64,000 bases of DNA from Diorhabda sublineata (GCF_026230105.1 NC_079479.1:30225385-30289384); one strand, 5' to 3'. Shown: positions 48,320 to 60,949, counted from the first letter of the stretch. Notes: a model not told the origin generated them from the sequence alone. Translations and numbers: made by a program.

Positions 48320-48760
48320 CGGCTCATTTAAAAATGGCCGCCATGAGGTGAACAAATTCTTTTGCCGTTAGCTTCTGTGTGCCAATTTATTTGCTTTATA
48401 AAATTATTTCTTCGTTTTTAGACCTTGCTATTTTCAGTTCTATTGGGAAAGGTCTTCTTAAAGAGTTACTACATAGAGAAGTGCGAAATTCTCTCTGGTT
48501 TTGTTGGTACGAACAAAGAAATGAGTACAGAAATATTCGTTTCATGAAAAAAGTAGGTAATTACCTCGGTGATTACTATTACTAATGGAGTTAGTAAGTT
48601 AGCTAAATTTTATGGTATATTTTATAAGATGTATTTAACTGCAATGTCTATAGTGTTTGGTAATATTATAGACAAGACTTTGAACCTATCTTGCAACAAT
48701 GTCTATATTGGGAACTGGTGGAAATTGAGCAGGATTCTGACTGAAGCTCTTTTCATCTAA
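48320..48760 (+). mobile_element. mariner fragment related to the 42.94 kb relic
   Basis: cttttgccgttagcttctgtg, followed by a ttcgtttttagacct sequence, parallels 42962-43027 (cttttgccgtgagctcctgtg ... ttggtttttagacct). No transposase block survives. Confidence 0.5.
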
Positions 48761-50430
48761 CGAAACGTGGTCAGCTTCACCTAAAACTATAAGTTTGTAC
48801 TTATATCTTACAGCTGTCACTGGTTATCACTTTGCAATCTTGAAAAGTACTAACTTATATTTGATAGATTTAATATCTAAACACTTGAGCACCACAGTTA
48901 AAACTAATGCTCAAAAATCTTTTGCAATTTAAGCACAAACTAGATACAAGGAATATATCGAAATCACTTAACTGCTGGATAACTGAAAGGCGTCGCTGAA
49001 GAGGATTAGAATATAGACACACATTGTAATTATGGAAAAAAATAGATTCATACTTCATTTCTGAGACAGAACTATACCTTGTTTGTAAACTAGGAAGACC
49101 ATTTTAGGAAACCTGTATCACACTACTAGAAATCACTAAAAAAATTATTAGATTGGAAGCGATGACATAAAATACTAGATATACTAAAGTATATCCAGTA
49201 TAGACAAACTAAGTAATAATTTACCTAATAGATAAACGGTAAAATTGTAAAATTAAATCTACAAAGAATTTCAAGGTCGGTAACTACGTTTATAAAAGAA
49301 TTTTAGGTACATAAAGTTTTGAATTTGTTGGTGAAACAAATTTTAAAACGATGATAAGATCTCAGTTGTTTCTGTAAATTAAAAATGAAGAAACCACAAT
49401 AGACGAAAATTTTCGATAACTTATCCACCTTTTTTACAATTTTAAACTCAATGGCATCCTCGATTGTCTCCGGTTCATTATTTGAGACTTGGTTATACAA
49501 ATTCAGAACGTTTTGCGTCTCTGTAGACGATACAGAAACAGAGCTTCTTTTTTCTGGGAACCGAATAATGTCTGCTAGTACTTGGAATATTATCTGAGTC
49601 CATTTTCAAATTAATACTGACAAGAACTTCTTCTAAATTTTGATAAAACAATAACAAGAACTCAAAAAGAAAAAATTAGCACTGCTGCTGTCGCTTAAAA
49701 TAACATCTAGTCGGCTACTAGTCACTTTCGTTTGGATATTGAAGGGTCTCTGAATACCAAATTCCAAGATTCCAAGCTATGACTAATAACTAGATTGGGG
49801 GAAGTGAGTGAGTTTTGAAATTCCGTTTCTCACGGTTTACGTATAGAAAATAACACTAATTTGTCGAAATATTTCCATATAAAAGGAAGATTATGAATAT
49901 TTATTTAAAATATAAAGGATGCTTATATGTATATTATGGAAATAAAGTAGGCTTCTTTAAAAATTTTCATTAACGGCAAAAGATAAAACAATCATTGAAT
50001 TTTTTGGTTTGAACTAAACATCGATGTGAAATATTACAGGCAAATACGAAAACAAATAGAAAACGAATGTATTTAGATGATCGTGGTTAAATATAGGACA
50101 AACAAATCAGTTCAACATTCTAGATATGATTTTTAAGAATGTTCATCAAAAGGTTTAAAGATTCCAATTAGGAAAGATCACTATTTAATAATGTTAAATA
50201 ATATGTTGAAAAAAGTGTTGGTTAAGTAATATACATACATCAGCATATAAAAAAACGTTGTTGATGAAATAACTAAGGAAGTTGGAACGAATGACAAATC
50301 GTGTTTAATCAATAAATCATCAATAATATTGTATTTGAATATAATACGTGCAGTTACTTGCAACTTCCGTGTCGTTTTTTTTGTACACCCATACCTACAA
50401 CAAATATTAAAATCCCTGTATGATTCCTTA
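48761..50430. other. Transposon-poor AT-rich region, one unexplained open stretch
   Basis: Most of this has nothing recognisable. On the minus strand, 49400-49605 carries an open stretch of about 60 codons (RSSVSVSSTETQNVLNLYNQ, then EPETIEDAIEFKIVKKVDKL). It looks protein-like but has no start, splice pattern or family I recognise. Confidence 0.3.
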
Positions 50431-51521
50431 TACGAGGGTTATCTAAAAAGTTCCCGACCACCACTCAGCATTTAAGAATGTATGTTGAGAAATAACTTTT
50501 CGCATTTGTTGATAGATTCTCACACAAATTTCAACAATTTTGGACTCTTAACTCCTGTTGAACAATATAAAATGGAAAAAAGAGAGGAGCTGGACGCTGT
50601 ATAGGTAGACTGTATATCATCATTTACAACCGTGAAATTTAGGGTAATTGAATTCAAACATGCCTGACGATGAGTATTTGGGACGGTAAAAGACTTCGAC
50701 AACCAGCGATATCTTGAAAAATGTTCCTCAAGTACTAGACAACCTTCGGATTAAGGTTCGAGATAGAAAAGGTTATCGGCGTATCAAAAAAGCGCATTTG
50801 CTTTATACCAAAGAATTATGCATGTGTTTACTCATTTTGGATCGAAAACACATTCGCTTGACCATTTCCCAGACCCCATTGACGCGGTCTAAATTAAATG
50901 GATTGAATTTTTTGCACTGATAACTACAGATGGAACTTGAATCTACCACTTCACTCCAGTAACGAATAAACAGCCAAGACAGTGAGCTGCGAAGGTAGAA
51001 CTTGCTCCTAAAAAGGTACGGGTGGTTTTATTGCTAGGAAAAGGGGTGGTAACCGTTTTTTTTGGGACAATCATGAAATTGTATTCAAAAAGGTGAACAG
51101 GAGAGTACTACGCATGATTGCTTGCTAAATGGGAGAAATTACAAAACACAGACCATATTTGAAGAAAAAGAAAGTTATTTTCCTTCAGGACAACGCACCT
51201 TCTCATACTTCGGTGGTTACCATGGTGAAAATTCACGAATTACACTTCGAGTTTGTTGATCACCCATCACATTCACCAAATCTGGCCCCACTCACATCTC
51301 CTGTTTCCTAACTTTAAAGTTTTACTTGCAAGAGAGAGATTTTCATTAAACGTGGAAATTATATCATAAGTAAACGAGGAAACAGACGGTATCTATTATT
51401 TAAAGTGGTTATTACATAGCTGAATCAAGTGTATATACTTAAGAGGAAATTATGTTGGAAAATAAAAATTATTATGTCTCGTTTCTTTGTTAGGTCGGAA
51501 ACTTTTCATACAACACTCGTA
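50431..51521 (+). mobile_element. mariner element with both terminal inverted repeats
   Basis: The left end 50431-50459 (tacgagggttatctaaaaag ttcccgacc) and the right end 51493-51521 are imperfect inverted repeats next to TA dinucleotides. The total length is 1091 bp. Inside lie decayed blocks ITTDGT, IYHFTPVTNKQPRQ, VELAPKKVRVV and, in one 60-codon frame, KKKVIFLQDNAPSHTSVVTM and VDHPSHSPNLAP. The second catalytic aspartate (QDNAP) is intact, but the element has many stops. Confidence 0.9.
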
Positions 51522-52059
51522 GACTGCTGAAACGATAAGAGAGTACATTTTACTTCTAGTTTATAGAGAAATCGACAGTTTAGGTATTGAAAAATCTTAC
51601 GATTTCGGAGTTAATCCGATCATGATATGAATGAACCTTTAAACTGTTCTAACTTGACATTTTACGGGATCATTTGGAAACAGCGTAATTCGAGCACAAA
51701 AATAGTTAAATCAGTTTATGAATCGGGTCGTGACGATGCCAGAATCGTCATTTGGAAACAAACCTTAAAGTATTTACACCATTAAGCCGAATGGACACAA
51801 ATTAACTCAAAACAGCTTATTTCTAACGCACAAATCACTTACCAGTTCGCAGTACCTTTGTATGTGAATGGGTAACTATAGACCTCCTAGACCTCCCCCT
51901 GTTTATTCAATGGTTGAAGGTTATTTTGTTCTCAGACTGATCACGACAACATAATTTTTGTCACTTCAACAGATTAGTATTTCGTTCTAGTAAAATTACT
52001 GACTTCATTCTAGTTATTTTTTATTTTTGTTTCTTGGAACTATATTTGTTATTTTTTAT

Positions 52060-53005
52060 GTAAAAAGCAAGCACAAGCGAGTGATTCCTATTACATGAAG
52101 TAGTTCGAGTGGTGCCTGCCGTCTAGAGATATTCTTGTATTGACGTTCTGGGCGTCTGCAAGCGATCTCGGTATTCATGAGACCCGTCTGTCGAGTAGGT
52201 CCAACAAATAATGTTCTAAGTGGGATTACGTTGGACAACTCGTAAGAGCATCTGACGTGGTAAAACAGAGTCAGGTTATCGATCTTCCTTCTATGCTTTA
52301 TACCAGAGATCGGGAAACTACGTCCCGCAAAGCGTTGAAATCCGGTCCGCGACCATCAAACAATATGTGCGAGCGTGGACAGGGGATATGAGCGAAAACC
52401 GAAAATGAAGCTCGAGTAGGTGCGTCTGTCGTCGAACGCGCTACTCATTTGAAGCAACACCAGCAAATTGGAATTTTATAAGTCTTTATCTAGGACACAG
52501 TACCCAAATATAGTTGCCCATGCCCAGAAAATACTGGCTACGTTTGGTACAAGCTATTTGTGCTAACAAACGTTTTCAATAATGAAACTAAGTAAAAATT
52601 GTCTTCGTAATAGGCTTTCAGATGACCTTCTTTTTCCATTGTTAACAATTCAGCATCTCAAATGGAACCGGCTTATGATGAAGTCATGCAGAAACAAAAA
52701 CTGTTCCACATGTCACAAAGAGCAACCTTTTACTTCGCAGCTAACGCGAAGAAAAAAGTTTCCCCATCCCTGATCTATACTGTCCAAGTTTCTGGTGAAT
52801 TTTGGACCGCCTATAACTCCAATTGTTCTCTTCTGTGATGATTGGAGCATCGTCGGAGTATGCTTGGGAACCGAGCTCCAAATGTGCGACCAATATTCCA
52901 AAGATGGACGAATATGATCGTACATTTGCAAACACTGGATTGTTTGGTTCGACGTAAGGTAATTTATTGTTTTTATGGTTAAACTGGAAAAGGGGGAATG
53001 TAGAA
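52060..53005 (-). mobile_element. Jockey-like LINE 3' fragment, copy 2, split by a hAT fragment
   Basis: On the minus strand 53000-52740 reads MYDHIRPSLEYWSHIWSSVP, KHTPTMLQSSQKRTIGVI. The continuation (SNVIPLRTLFVGPTRQTG, MNTEIACRRPERQ) resumes at about 52290-52090. The order equals a Jockey-type post-RT region (IRPxLEYCSHxWxxAPK ... RCSxELxxLIPxR). Copy 1 is at 33.5-33.9 kb. Confidence 0.75.
52300..52720 (+). mobile_element. hAT transposase C-terminal fragment
   Basis: YPNIVAHAQKILATFGTSYL, a stop, then QTFSIMKLSKNCLRNRLSDD matches the hAT dimerisation region found in ZBED/GTF2IRD2-like transposases (FPxLxxxAxxxLxxFGSTYxCExxFSxMKxxKSxxRxRLTDExL). The left part (cgtcccgcaaagcg ... ccggtccgcgacc) resembles the non-coding end of such elements. 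Confidence 0.75.
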
Positions 53006-55230
53006 TAGCTCCTAGCACTTTGTTAAAATGAGGAAATGAATATGTTGTTCTAATATATATTATTTATTAAGAAAATGCGGACTATTGTTAAATTTTGGGT
53101 CAGTCAGGTTTCGGTCACAATTAAGTCTCCTGTGTGTGCAGAGCCATATCACTAATAAGTTGGGAACTTCAGTCACTCTTGAGTTTAATTTTTTTCCGGT
53201 TACTTCGTGTGTATTGGTAGTTAACGTATCAATATCTGTATTTCACACTTCATCCTTTGGAGAAAACTATTTTTTTTAGATTTCCTTGAATAATTAGGGC
53301 TGCTACGCCAATTATAACTAATTATAACATGAGGACAACCTTATACACATTAATTCTATCGTGAATATAACCTGATTCCATATCTAAATTCACGAATTTT
53401 TTGTACTTAAAATGAATAATTTTAACGTGTAAAGGTATTTCAGGGGAAATAAATAAATAAAATTTGCCACATTTTAAATTAAATGCTACTTTAATTACAT
53501 ACTATAGGTTATATACTTAAATTTTACAAATTTTCAAAATCAATAATCATTTATTATTTGAAAGATATGGATAAAAATTCTACATTTCGATATTTTTTGA
53601 ATGTTTTCTATAAATTACTTGTTCGAAAAACCAATAGAACGACCAAGAATCTTATAATTTTTTGCCATTGAAATACGGCGAATTTATTTCACCCCAGTAC
53701 ATATTTTACTGTTTAAAAATGATGAGAAGTCTTGGAAATGATAATTATTATCACAACTCTCAAAAGAGCAGTCCATAAACTACGACACCAACACTTTTTA
53801 AGTACGAGGGCTGTTCAGAAAGTAAGAAACGTTTTTATCTAATGCCGGCTATTTATGTTCGTTATCAACTGTCATATATCAATTAGTTATATTTAGCCAC
53901 CTGCCTCATAATATTCACTTCATTAAAGACACCCAGCAAATTTACAATTTCAAAATATCTAAGTTACTGTATTACAAATCGTTTTAACACTGAACCCATC
54001 TATCGTAAAAGTACTCAAGCAGTGCACACAATATGATATGAATATTTAGTAATGTGTAAGCATGCAGCTCAAGCAAAGTATCTTTATCAAACACCTAGGA
54101 GTAACAACAGTTAAGGTAGAAAGTACTAGTGGTACACATTAGATCCAAAGGCATCTTGCACTTCTTCAATTCAAAGATTTCTTCATCGTCATCGAAAAGT
54201 GCGACTCTTCTGGATTTTATTCAAACTTTTTGAGAACAAAACACTATTCAATTCTAGATCTGTTCAGTTTTCTACAAAGTGCATTGGAAAAAACTAACCT
54301 CACACATTTCAGTGTCGATTTACCTCAACTTTCCCCATTTTAGTGGCAAAAAACTTTGAAAGCAGCTATGGAAGTACACGGGGAATTTAGTTACAAAATG
54401 TATGAGTGTTTTGCAAAACCCTGTAACCTATTGGAGTATAGTGAGCGGTCGAAAAAATAAAAATAACAAAGTTATTAATGGAAATAAATTCAAGAACAAA
54501 TTTTCTTTAGAACATTTTACAACAACATTACATCAGAGTATTTTTATAGTCGAGCTTTTATTTTAAATGTTTTTAATTCAACAATCTATTAGAATTTTCC
54601 AGAAATCTGAGATTTACATTATTCTAAAATCATACACGCTAGTTGCATAGGTGAACCTCTCCGGTGAACCGTAACGTGTATGGCAACCTTAAGTACTCGT
54701 AAATTTTCTCTTATCCTTGCATCATTTTTATTAAAGTCATTGATATTCTAGATATTTAATTTCACAATAAAAATGTTTAACAAATATTATGCGTGATAAA
54801 TAATTATCCTGATATGGCTTAGAAAAGTGCCACCTCTTTTTCACCGCCACCTCTTTTTCAGCATGGCGGCCGGAGGACAAAGAATTTAACAAACGTGGAT
54901 TTAACTTAACTATAATTGACTCCTCTGCTTTTTTCGCCTTTCCCAAATTGAATATAAATAAATTAAAGGACTATTTCAATATATTTAATTTAGTTATAGA
55001 GATTAATCATTTTTTTAATTCTAAAAACAATTATTCAAGAAATAGCAGAAAGTTTAGCTGTTAATTGTTTTCAAAACTACGTATCTATTATGTTCTAACC
55101 TATTTGCATATATTGAATCGAAATCCCGACGATTTATAAATTTTATAGACGTCATTTAGACAAAATGGGATTATATAGATGTTCCCACAGATTTTAAACC
55201 TTAAATTTAACATATAAAAGAAATCTATAA
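53006..55230. other. Region between LINE copy 2 and CCAP
   Basis: A mariner-type terminal repeat (tacgagggctgttcagaaagtaa) begins near 53812; its transposase is not recognisable. On the minus strand 54737-54960 is an open stretch (AKKAEESIIVKLNPRLLNSL) with no family I recognise. The right edge should include the CCAP 3' UTR. The rest is AT-rich. Confidence 0.4.
53812..53850. mobile_element. mariner-type terminal inverted repeat end
   Basis: tacgagggctgttcagaaag followed by taagaaacgttttt is a typical outer end of a mariner element. The matching right end was not found, so only one end is claimed. Confidence 0.5.
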
Positions 55231-58200
55231 TTATATGTAACATGGTGGTAACGCGCAACTAGCCGTTGCACTTCGTGCAGGAACCGCCTCGTCGTTCAGA
55301 GCGCCATCTGTTGCCTGTTTTTGTTTACGCCTCTTTAATTCGACGTTTGCTTCTTGAATGGCTTCCCAAAGTTTAGCTTCGGACATAATTTGTCGCGAGA
55401 GGTCTTCGACTGCAGGCTCCGCGCTTAATTCTAGAAGACTGTTGATCGATTCGTCCATCTCTTCGCCTTGAGAGGTCAGAGCTGGTAAATTTGAACGTTT
55501 ACGTCCGCAACCTGTAATACATCAATTTTTATTCAGACACTAGAAATCACAGAACATATCACACTTAGGATGTGTTCTGTGCTAGAAATATCATCGATAA
55601 TTTTTAGAAATTGATTACAAATGAAGTTCCTGTATGATTGTAATTAAATAAAATTATAAAACTAGAAAATATTGACTACTTCATTCTAGATTTAAACTAA
55701 CCTGTGAAAGCATTACAAAACGGTCGTTTGTTAGGTTCAATAAATACCCTTTCTCTTGTAAGGTAAGGATAATCTCCCTGAAATAAATAAAAAATTGTTT
55801 ATTCAATAATTACGAACGCCGGATGTTTGATTCTACTTTTATAAATTACATTCAAAACGTAATAGCCTACATGCTTGTAAGAGAATTTGTTTTTGAAAAG
55901 AGATTTCACAGTTTTTATTTTAGTATTTTGTATTGGGAGATATAATTTAAATGCTAACCTAATTCTTTTATTAGGAGATTATTCCACTTATTGGAAAAAC
56001 TGTCAAATTTTAAAAAACGCTCTTACTCATTTACTTTGATTCGTCATTTTCTGCCATTGTTTTCGTTTTTGTGATTTTCTCGATTTGTGTAAACAGATGT
56101 TTTTATTATTTTTAGTGATTAATAATTATTAATATCGTCGATCACTCCTGTCTTGTTCCCACTTATTACGATACAACCGAAGGTATTAGTAAATTATTTC
56201 GTATTTGAAGCTTGGTTTATGCAGTCAAAATTAAAAATTATCATTCAATTAACAAATTAAATTACTAGTTGAAAGACACTGCTTTGGTACTTGTAATTCA
56301 AGCAGAAAATTAACAATAAATTAAAATTAAAGAGTTGGCCTACTTTCAACTTCTTAGTTTAATTCCGTATTTTTGTGAGGTTATGAATACCAAATACGTT
56401 AGATCAGTCTCTATTGGTGGTATTGTTTTGTTTACAACTTGGTTTTTATTATGTAAATATTTTTCGCGTTATTACACCGATTTCTGCTGTGGTGTTTTAT
56501 TTTTATAATTGACATAAAAAAAAAATAGTAAAAAGCAAAGTTTGAAAGTCAGCAATGTCATTTAAACGATGGAGCACTCGTAGACAGTGTCAGTGTCAAG
56601 AAATTTGAAACGATTTACCTAATGCGAACAAAGTCATCTTTAGAGAATAGTAGTAAGCAAATTTGCATAAAATAATCCTGTACCCATTTTCTATTCCAAG
56701 CCTTTCTTCTATAAATCTCCCTTTACCATTCAATACGGCAAAGAACATAGCAAAAAACTAAGTATTAATTGATATTGAATGGAATGTACTAACTTCCACT
56801 CGTTCAGATTTCCATCATCCGAAGATCTGAATGCTCTCAACACTCAGCTATCTTTTCTGCAAATTATTTTAACTTGAGACAGTCATTTAATATACCGAAC
56901 ATTTAGTTTTATTGATGCTTTAGAAGGGCTACATCAGTTTAGAGACTGTATATCTTAAGGGAAAGAAATTTTAGTCCGCTACGACCGACTAGATGTTTAT
57001 TATTAACATCTATAAATCAGTATACTGTTTTTTATTGGACGTTAACGTCCTTGTATTAAGTAAATTAAAAATCGTATATTACGACAAGCACACAACTTCT
57101 AAAGAGCTAGAAGAATATGCTACCCTCTTTTGACTTCGTACATCACTACTACAACACGTAATAGTTTGGTGGTAAAGACCTTGAAATGAAAGAAATGTTT
57201 TTTCTCTTTTTGTCTCGATGGTGTCCTACGTTTTTGTAATAAATGGTATGGAGTGCAATAAATATGCCATGGCAGCAAGAAATGTACGTGAAATTGAAAG
57301 GAATGACACAGTTAGGGCTGGTTATAATATTAACCTGCAGATAAAGTTCCAGTTGCGCTTTTCTTCTACAGATAAGGAATGTTGGCAATAGTGATAAATG
57401 TTGAATACACTGTTTACACCACCACTACACCACCACCACACCAACACTCACAAGTACACTGTCTGAGGCGCGTTTCGATTACCAAGCTATCGTCTTCAGA
57501 GACTGAAGGTAAAAATATAATCTAATTACTCAACTTACCTGTTTTATACTAAATATTTCCACCAATAAACTTCCTTCCGCGAGGATAAAATACCAAATTT
57601 GGAAAAGAAATATGAAATTAGTTGTGGTGATTGTGGCGGAAAGTATATTGGGCAGACTAAGAGATGCGTTATTGTTCGGTTTAAAGAGCACATAGCTCAT
57701 TTGAAATATGGATAATTTTGAGAAATGGGATGAGCATGCTTTGCATACTAGATTCAATCAACTTTTTTATTTTCTATCATATTTTTCTGCTTGTTAGCAA
57801 GTCTGGACAGTAAATTTTTCTCTTCGAGAGTAAAATTGCTACTTCGCTTCTTAGTGTTAGTATTTTTTCCATTTTTTTAAGATAAATTTCGATCACAAGA
57901 AACCAGTAAAAATTGTCAAAGGTTAAACAAACCGGAAACCAATTCTCAAATTGCTGTTCTATTGGCTATATAAACCGAATTATAATGAGCGATCCTTACA
58001 ACGTTGATTTAATCGTTTTAGTGCCAATTTTACAACATAGGGTAAAACTGGAGATTGAACTAAAGTTTAAACTACAGTTTGAACTCTAGTTTAAACCAAG
58101 AAACAGGTTACAGTTAAACAGATATTTTTTTCTGCTAGTTGTCACAAATATAACAATTTTCCGATATTTGTTTTAAAGTTGAATTGTTTAAGAAAGTTTT

Positions 58201-59182
58201 ATAAACAAAAATGAGCAAACAATAAAAAAATCGTGCAATTTCTATGAAGTAGTGCTTTTGGTTAACAATATTAAGAAATACAATAACGAATAGAAAAAAA
58301 ATTAACTGGGAAACAACAGGAAAAAATTGGAACTAGTTGGCAAGGGAATTCAATGATGAAAATAACATATCAGGTCATGTTTTCGATAGAACCACATCGA
58401 GTTTAAGAAATGTGGGACAATTCGCTTTAGAACGGATAACTTTTCGTTTTTTCGGCACGTCGACAATTTTGATAATTTCATCATTGTTGTCATCATCATC
58501 AAATATAAAGTGGAAATCTTCAATCACTTTACCAACGGTAAAGTTTAAACCGAAGATCGTCAGTAAACGCCATCTATCAAACGCGAAAAAAACGGTATTT
58601 GTAGTTTAAACCGATGTTTAAACTTCACTTATAAAGTGAGTGGAAATTTGAAGTTTGAATATCGTCAAGACTTTATTGGGGAAGAGGGAAAGTCACAGTT
58701 AATGAATAGTGTCTCTATCTGTCAGGAGAGTCCCGGTGGATTCAAAATAAACCCACAGCACCATGCAAAATAGCGATAAACGTAAAATAAAACTATGTAC
58801 GTATGTTTCTTTCGTATAAAGGTCTAGTACAGGATTAGTACCGGATTAGAACACTATAGTAGACTAGTAGTCATGCTTCAGAATTCACGAATAGTTACTT
58901 GCAGCTCTTGAGTCAGTAAACTTATCATCTTGACGGTATCTCAAAATATGACTGGTTTCAGTTTTAGAAATGAATTGATTTAGGTGGTAATTACTTGGAA
59001 TATAAATAAAATCATAGTATTAAAAAAATCTATGTATCTCCAAATATCTAGCGTCACCCTCGTATCAAAATTAGAGAAAAACTTACCTTTCTGGGAAGAA
59101 AAATGGATTCCGTTTCTGAGAATAAAATACCAGCCAATAGATGACAAAATACAATAAGATATCTTGGAGAAAATATTGTCAT
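55231..59182 (-). CDS. CCAP: Crustacean cardioactive peptide (CCAP) precursor
   Basis: Minus-strand coding exons 59087-59182, 55702-55777 and 55231-55511 join in phase to 150 aa. Exon 1 encodes the signal peptide (hydrophobic core LIVFCHLLAGILF, residues 9-21). Residues 49-63 read KRPFCNAFTGCGRKR. KR and RKR are prohormone-convertase sites, PFCNAFTGC is the mature CCAP sequence (identical across arthropods), the following Gly is the amide donor, and Cys53/Cys59 form the disulfide ring. The downstream associated peptide includes LSRQIMSEAKLWEAIQEANV, a stretch kept in insect CCAP precursors, and ends PPCYI. CCAP acts through a G-protein-coupled receptor in ecdysis behaviour and heart/visceral muscle stimulation. 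Intron 1 (3.3 kb) holds Penelope-like and MITE-like sequence. Intron 2 (190 bp) splits the codon for Gly58 inside the mature peptide. A 5' UTR exon upstream is expected, since an acceptor lies at 59188. Confidence 0.97.
57425..57520 (-). mobile_element. Penelope-like element terminal segment with hammerhead-like core
   Basis: On the minus strand CTGAAGACGATAGC, TTGGTAATCGAAACGCG and CAGACAGTGTACTTGTGAG correspond to the core and 3' arm of the structure at 2142-2230. The 5' arm is cut to a few bases. A short cac/cca-rich repeat (gtggtggtgtagtggtggtg on the minus strand) adjoins it. Confidence 0.55.
57590..57725 (+). mobile_element. GIY-YIG endonuclease fragment of a Penelope-like element
   Basis: The plus-strand frame YEISCGDCGGKYIGQTKRCV, then VRFKEHIAHLKY matches the GIY-YIG endonuclease at the C-terminus of Penelope-like polyproteins (YxIxCxxCxxxYIGQTxR ... 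RxKEH). It is short, ends in stops and lies in CCAP intron 1. Confidence 0.7.
58030..58670. repeat. MITE-like block bounded by TTTAAAC-rich ends
   Basis: 58055-58100 has agtttaaactacagtttgaa and ctagtttaaacc. About 500 bases on, 58545-58630 has aaagtttaaaccg, gtagtttaaaccgatgttta and aacttca in roughly inverted order. No protein is inside. It may be a fold-back or MITE in CCAP intron 1. Confidence 0.4.
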
Positions 59183-59187
59183 AATTT

Positions 59188-59914
59188 CTGAAAAAAAAAC
59201 AAAATGTAGATTTTTAATTTGAAAGAGGAAAATCGTGAAGAACAAATAGAAAAATGTTTTGATATTTCCTTACGTTATGAAACACAAATTACATATAGTA
59301 ATCAATCGACTAGCTCATCTTCAACATAGTTTTGGCTAAAACTAGTTCATCATTTTCCTAAACCCGGATAAGTTCATTTCTTTGTGTGTACTTTTCAAAA
59401 TAGTTGAATAAAGTTAGAGAATTATAAAATTGGATTCATGTAATTTTGAAATTATTAAAAAAGTGATAATAAACATCTTTTCCTATACAAATGATGCGTT
59501 GAAGTTTCAAACGAAATGATCATTTTTTTTCATTAAATTTTATTGATTAAGCTGCTGGTACATCACTCCGCGAAAAACCACTTAATCTTCTTTCCAGGTC
59601 AGGGTGTATGCTCGCACAAATATTTAAATAAAGATAATTAGAAAGTTCAATGGTTTCCACTTCAAAATTCATATGCATATACTTTTCTTGACTTTCCGGC
59701 AATAAATTTATTGAGGCAACTTCAGCAGCTTTCTGGTGGGGTTAAATAAATGTCACTTTCATTTTCCATATCCATTTTATGTTGATTTACGTTATTATAC
59801 ATAAAATATTAAAACACTGAAAAACTAAACTTCAAAGGTACAAAGGTACTTCAATTCATAAATAGTTTCAAAAGCCATCATGCGTCAAAAAATACCACAT
59901 TCAAAGTCGCTGAT
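59188..59914. other. Upstream of CCAP coding exon 1 (5' UTR intron expected)
   Basis: The sequence just 5' of the CCAP start on the minus strand is a clean polypyrimidine tract and CAG, so this stretch is probably a 5' UTR intron. No other gene or repeat was recognised. Confidence 0.45.
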
Positions 59915-59995
59915 AGGCAATGTTAATGCTCCGTGCCTTCAAACTGCAAGTCACGGGTTCGAATCTGATCTTGGAAAATTCACTTTTACAATTTC
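59915..59995 (+). repeat. tRNA-derived SINE-like head
   Basis: gctgataggcaatgttaatgc resembles a tRNA A-box/D-arm, tccgtg/cacggg can pair, and gggttcgaatct is a near-perfect B box. The acceptor stem does not close, and the sequence continues into an AT-rich tail, as in a SINE. Confidence 0.5.
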
Positions 59996-60830
59996 TTTTA
60001 TATCTGTACAGAACTAAATTGAAAATATTTAGTAGTATTTTATATGACTGCCGTGATTAATAAGTATTATTAAGGTCGAGCAAGCATAATACTAATTTTT
60101 CAACAGTCGTAGAAAAATATGTTTAAGTTGTTCAGGATATTTTTGAAAATATTGCGGAGTAGCGAAGTATAATAAAGACATCAGGAAAGAAATAAAGTAG
60201 GTAAGTAAAATCTGGAATTAGCTATTCAACACGTGGGACTAATTATTATAATGTAAGTGAGAATTCTGCCAAATAAAAATTTAGGAAAACGAGTTCTAAA
60301 TGGAAATTAGCGAGGATATTCATACTTCATTTCTTCGGATCGTAAATTATCAAGAATGACCCAAGAATTAGGTCAAGAATGACTTAATTCCACTACCACG
60401 TTTTAAATTGTATGATATCTGTTAACGTTTTAATACTTTTTGTAATATCTTAGTTACCTTCACATTGCCTACAATCAACAAACAAAGTATTTTGATTCGG
60501 CGGTTCTTTCACAAAATTTTCCCCCGTTTTCTCTCAAAATAAAATTCTAGATCCGCCACTGCGTATGACGTAGAATTTGATAATAAAAAACATTGCAATA
60601 AAACCAAATTTTATTTCTTTAGAGAATAGTAAATATTGTGTTGTATCCTTTCATAATCCTTTCCGTCACGATTCCAATTCCTGTCCATATTTTTCAATCT
60701 TTAGTGCACTTTAAAAACTTTATAAAGTGTTGCAGGAAGACCACAAAAAGCCGGAATTTTAATCGCCTTTTTGTAATAATATTTTTTAGAAATTCAAATT
60801 AGTGCTTTTTATAAATAATGCGTTAAATGA
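59996..60830. other. CCAP upstream region, nothing recognised
   Basis: AT-rich sequence without a frame. It may be part of a CCAP 5' UTR intron. Confidence 0.35.
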
Positions 60831-60949
60831 ATTCGTCCCTGTTCACGGTATGACCACCCAGTGACACACGACAACGAAACCCTCTCTATACCCGCCGGTT
60901 CTGGAATGCGAAGCTGCCTATGTCGAAGGAAGGGGAGCCACTTAGTTCG

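Noticed and set aside
54737..54946. 69-aa minus-strand frame starting MGKAKKAEES as a gene
   Set aside because: Looks protein-like but has no family match, no splice or poly(A) context, and includes a short local duplication (cacctctttttca twice); not enough to call.
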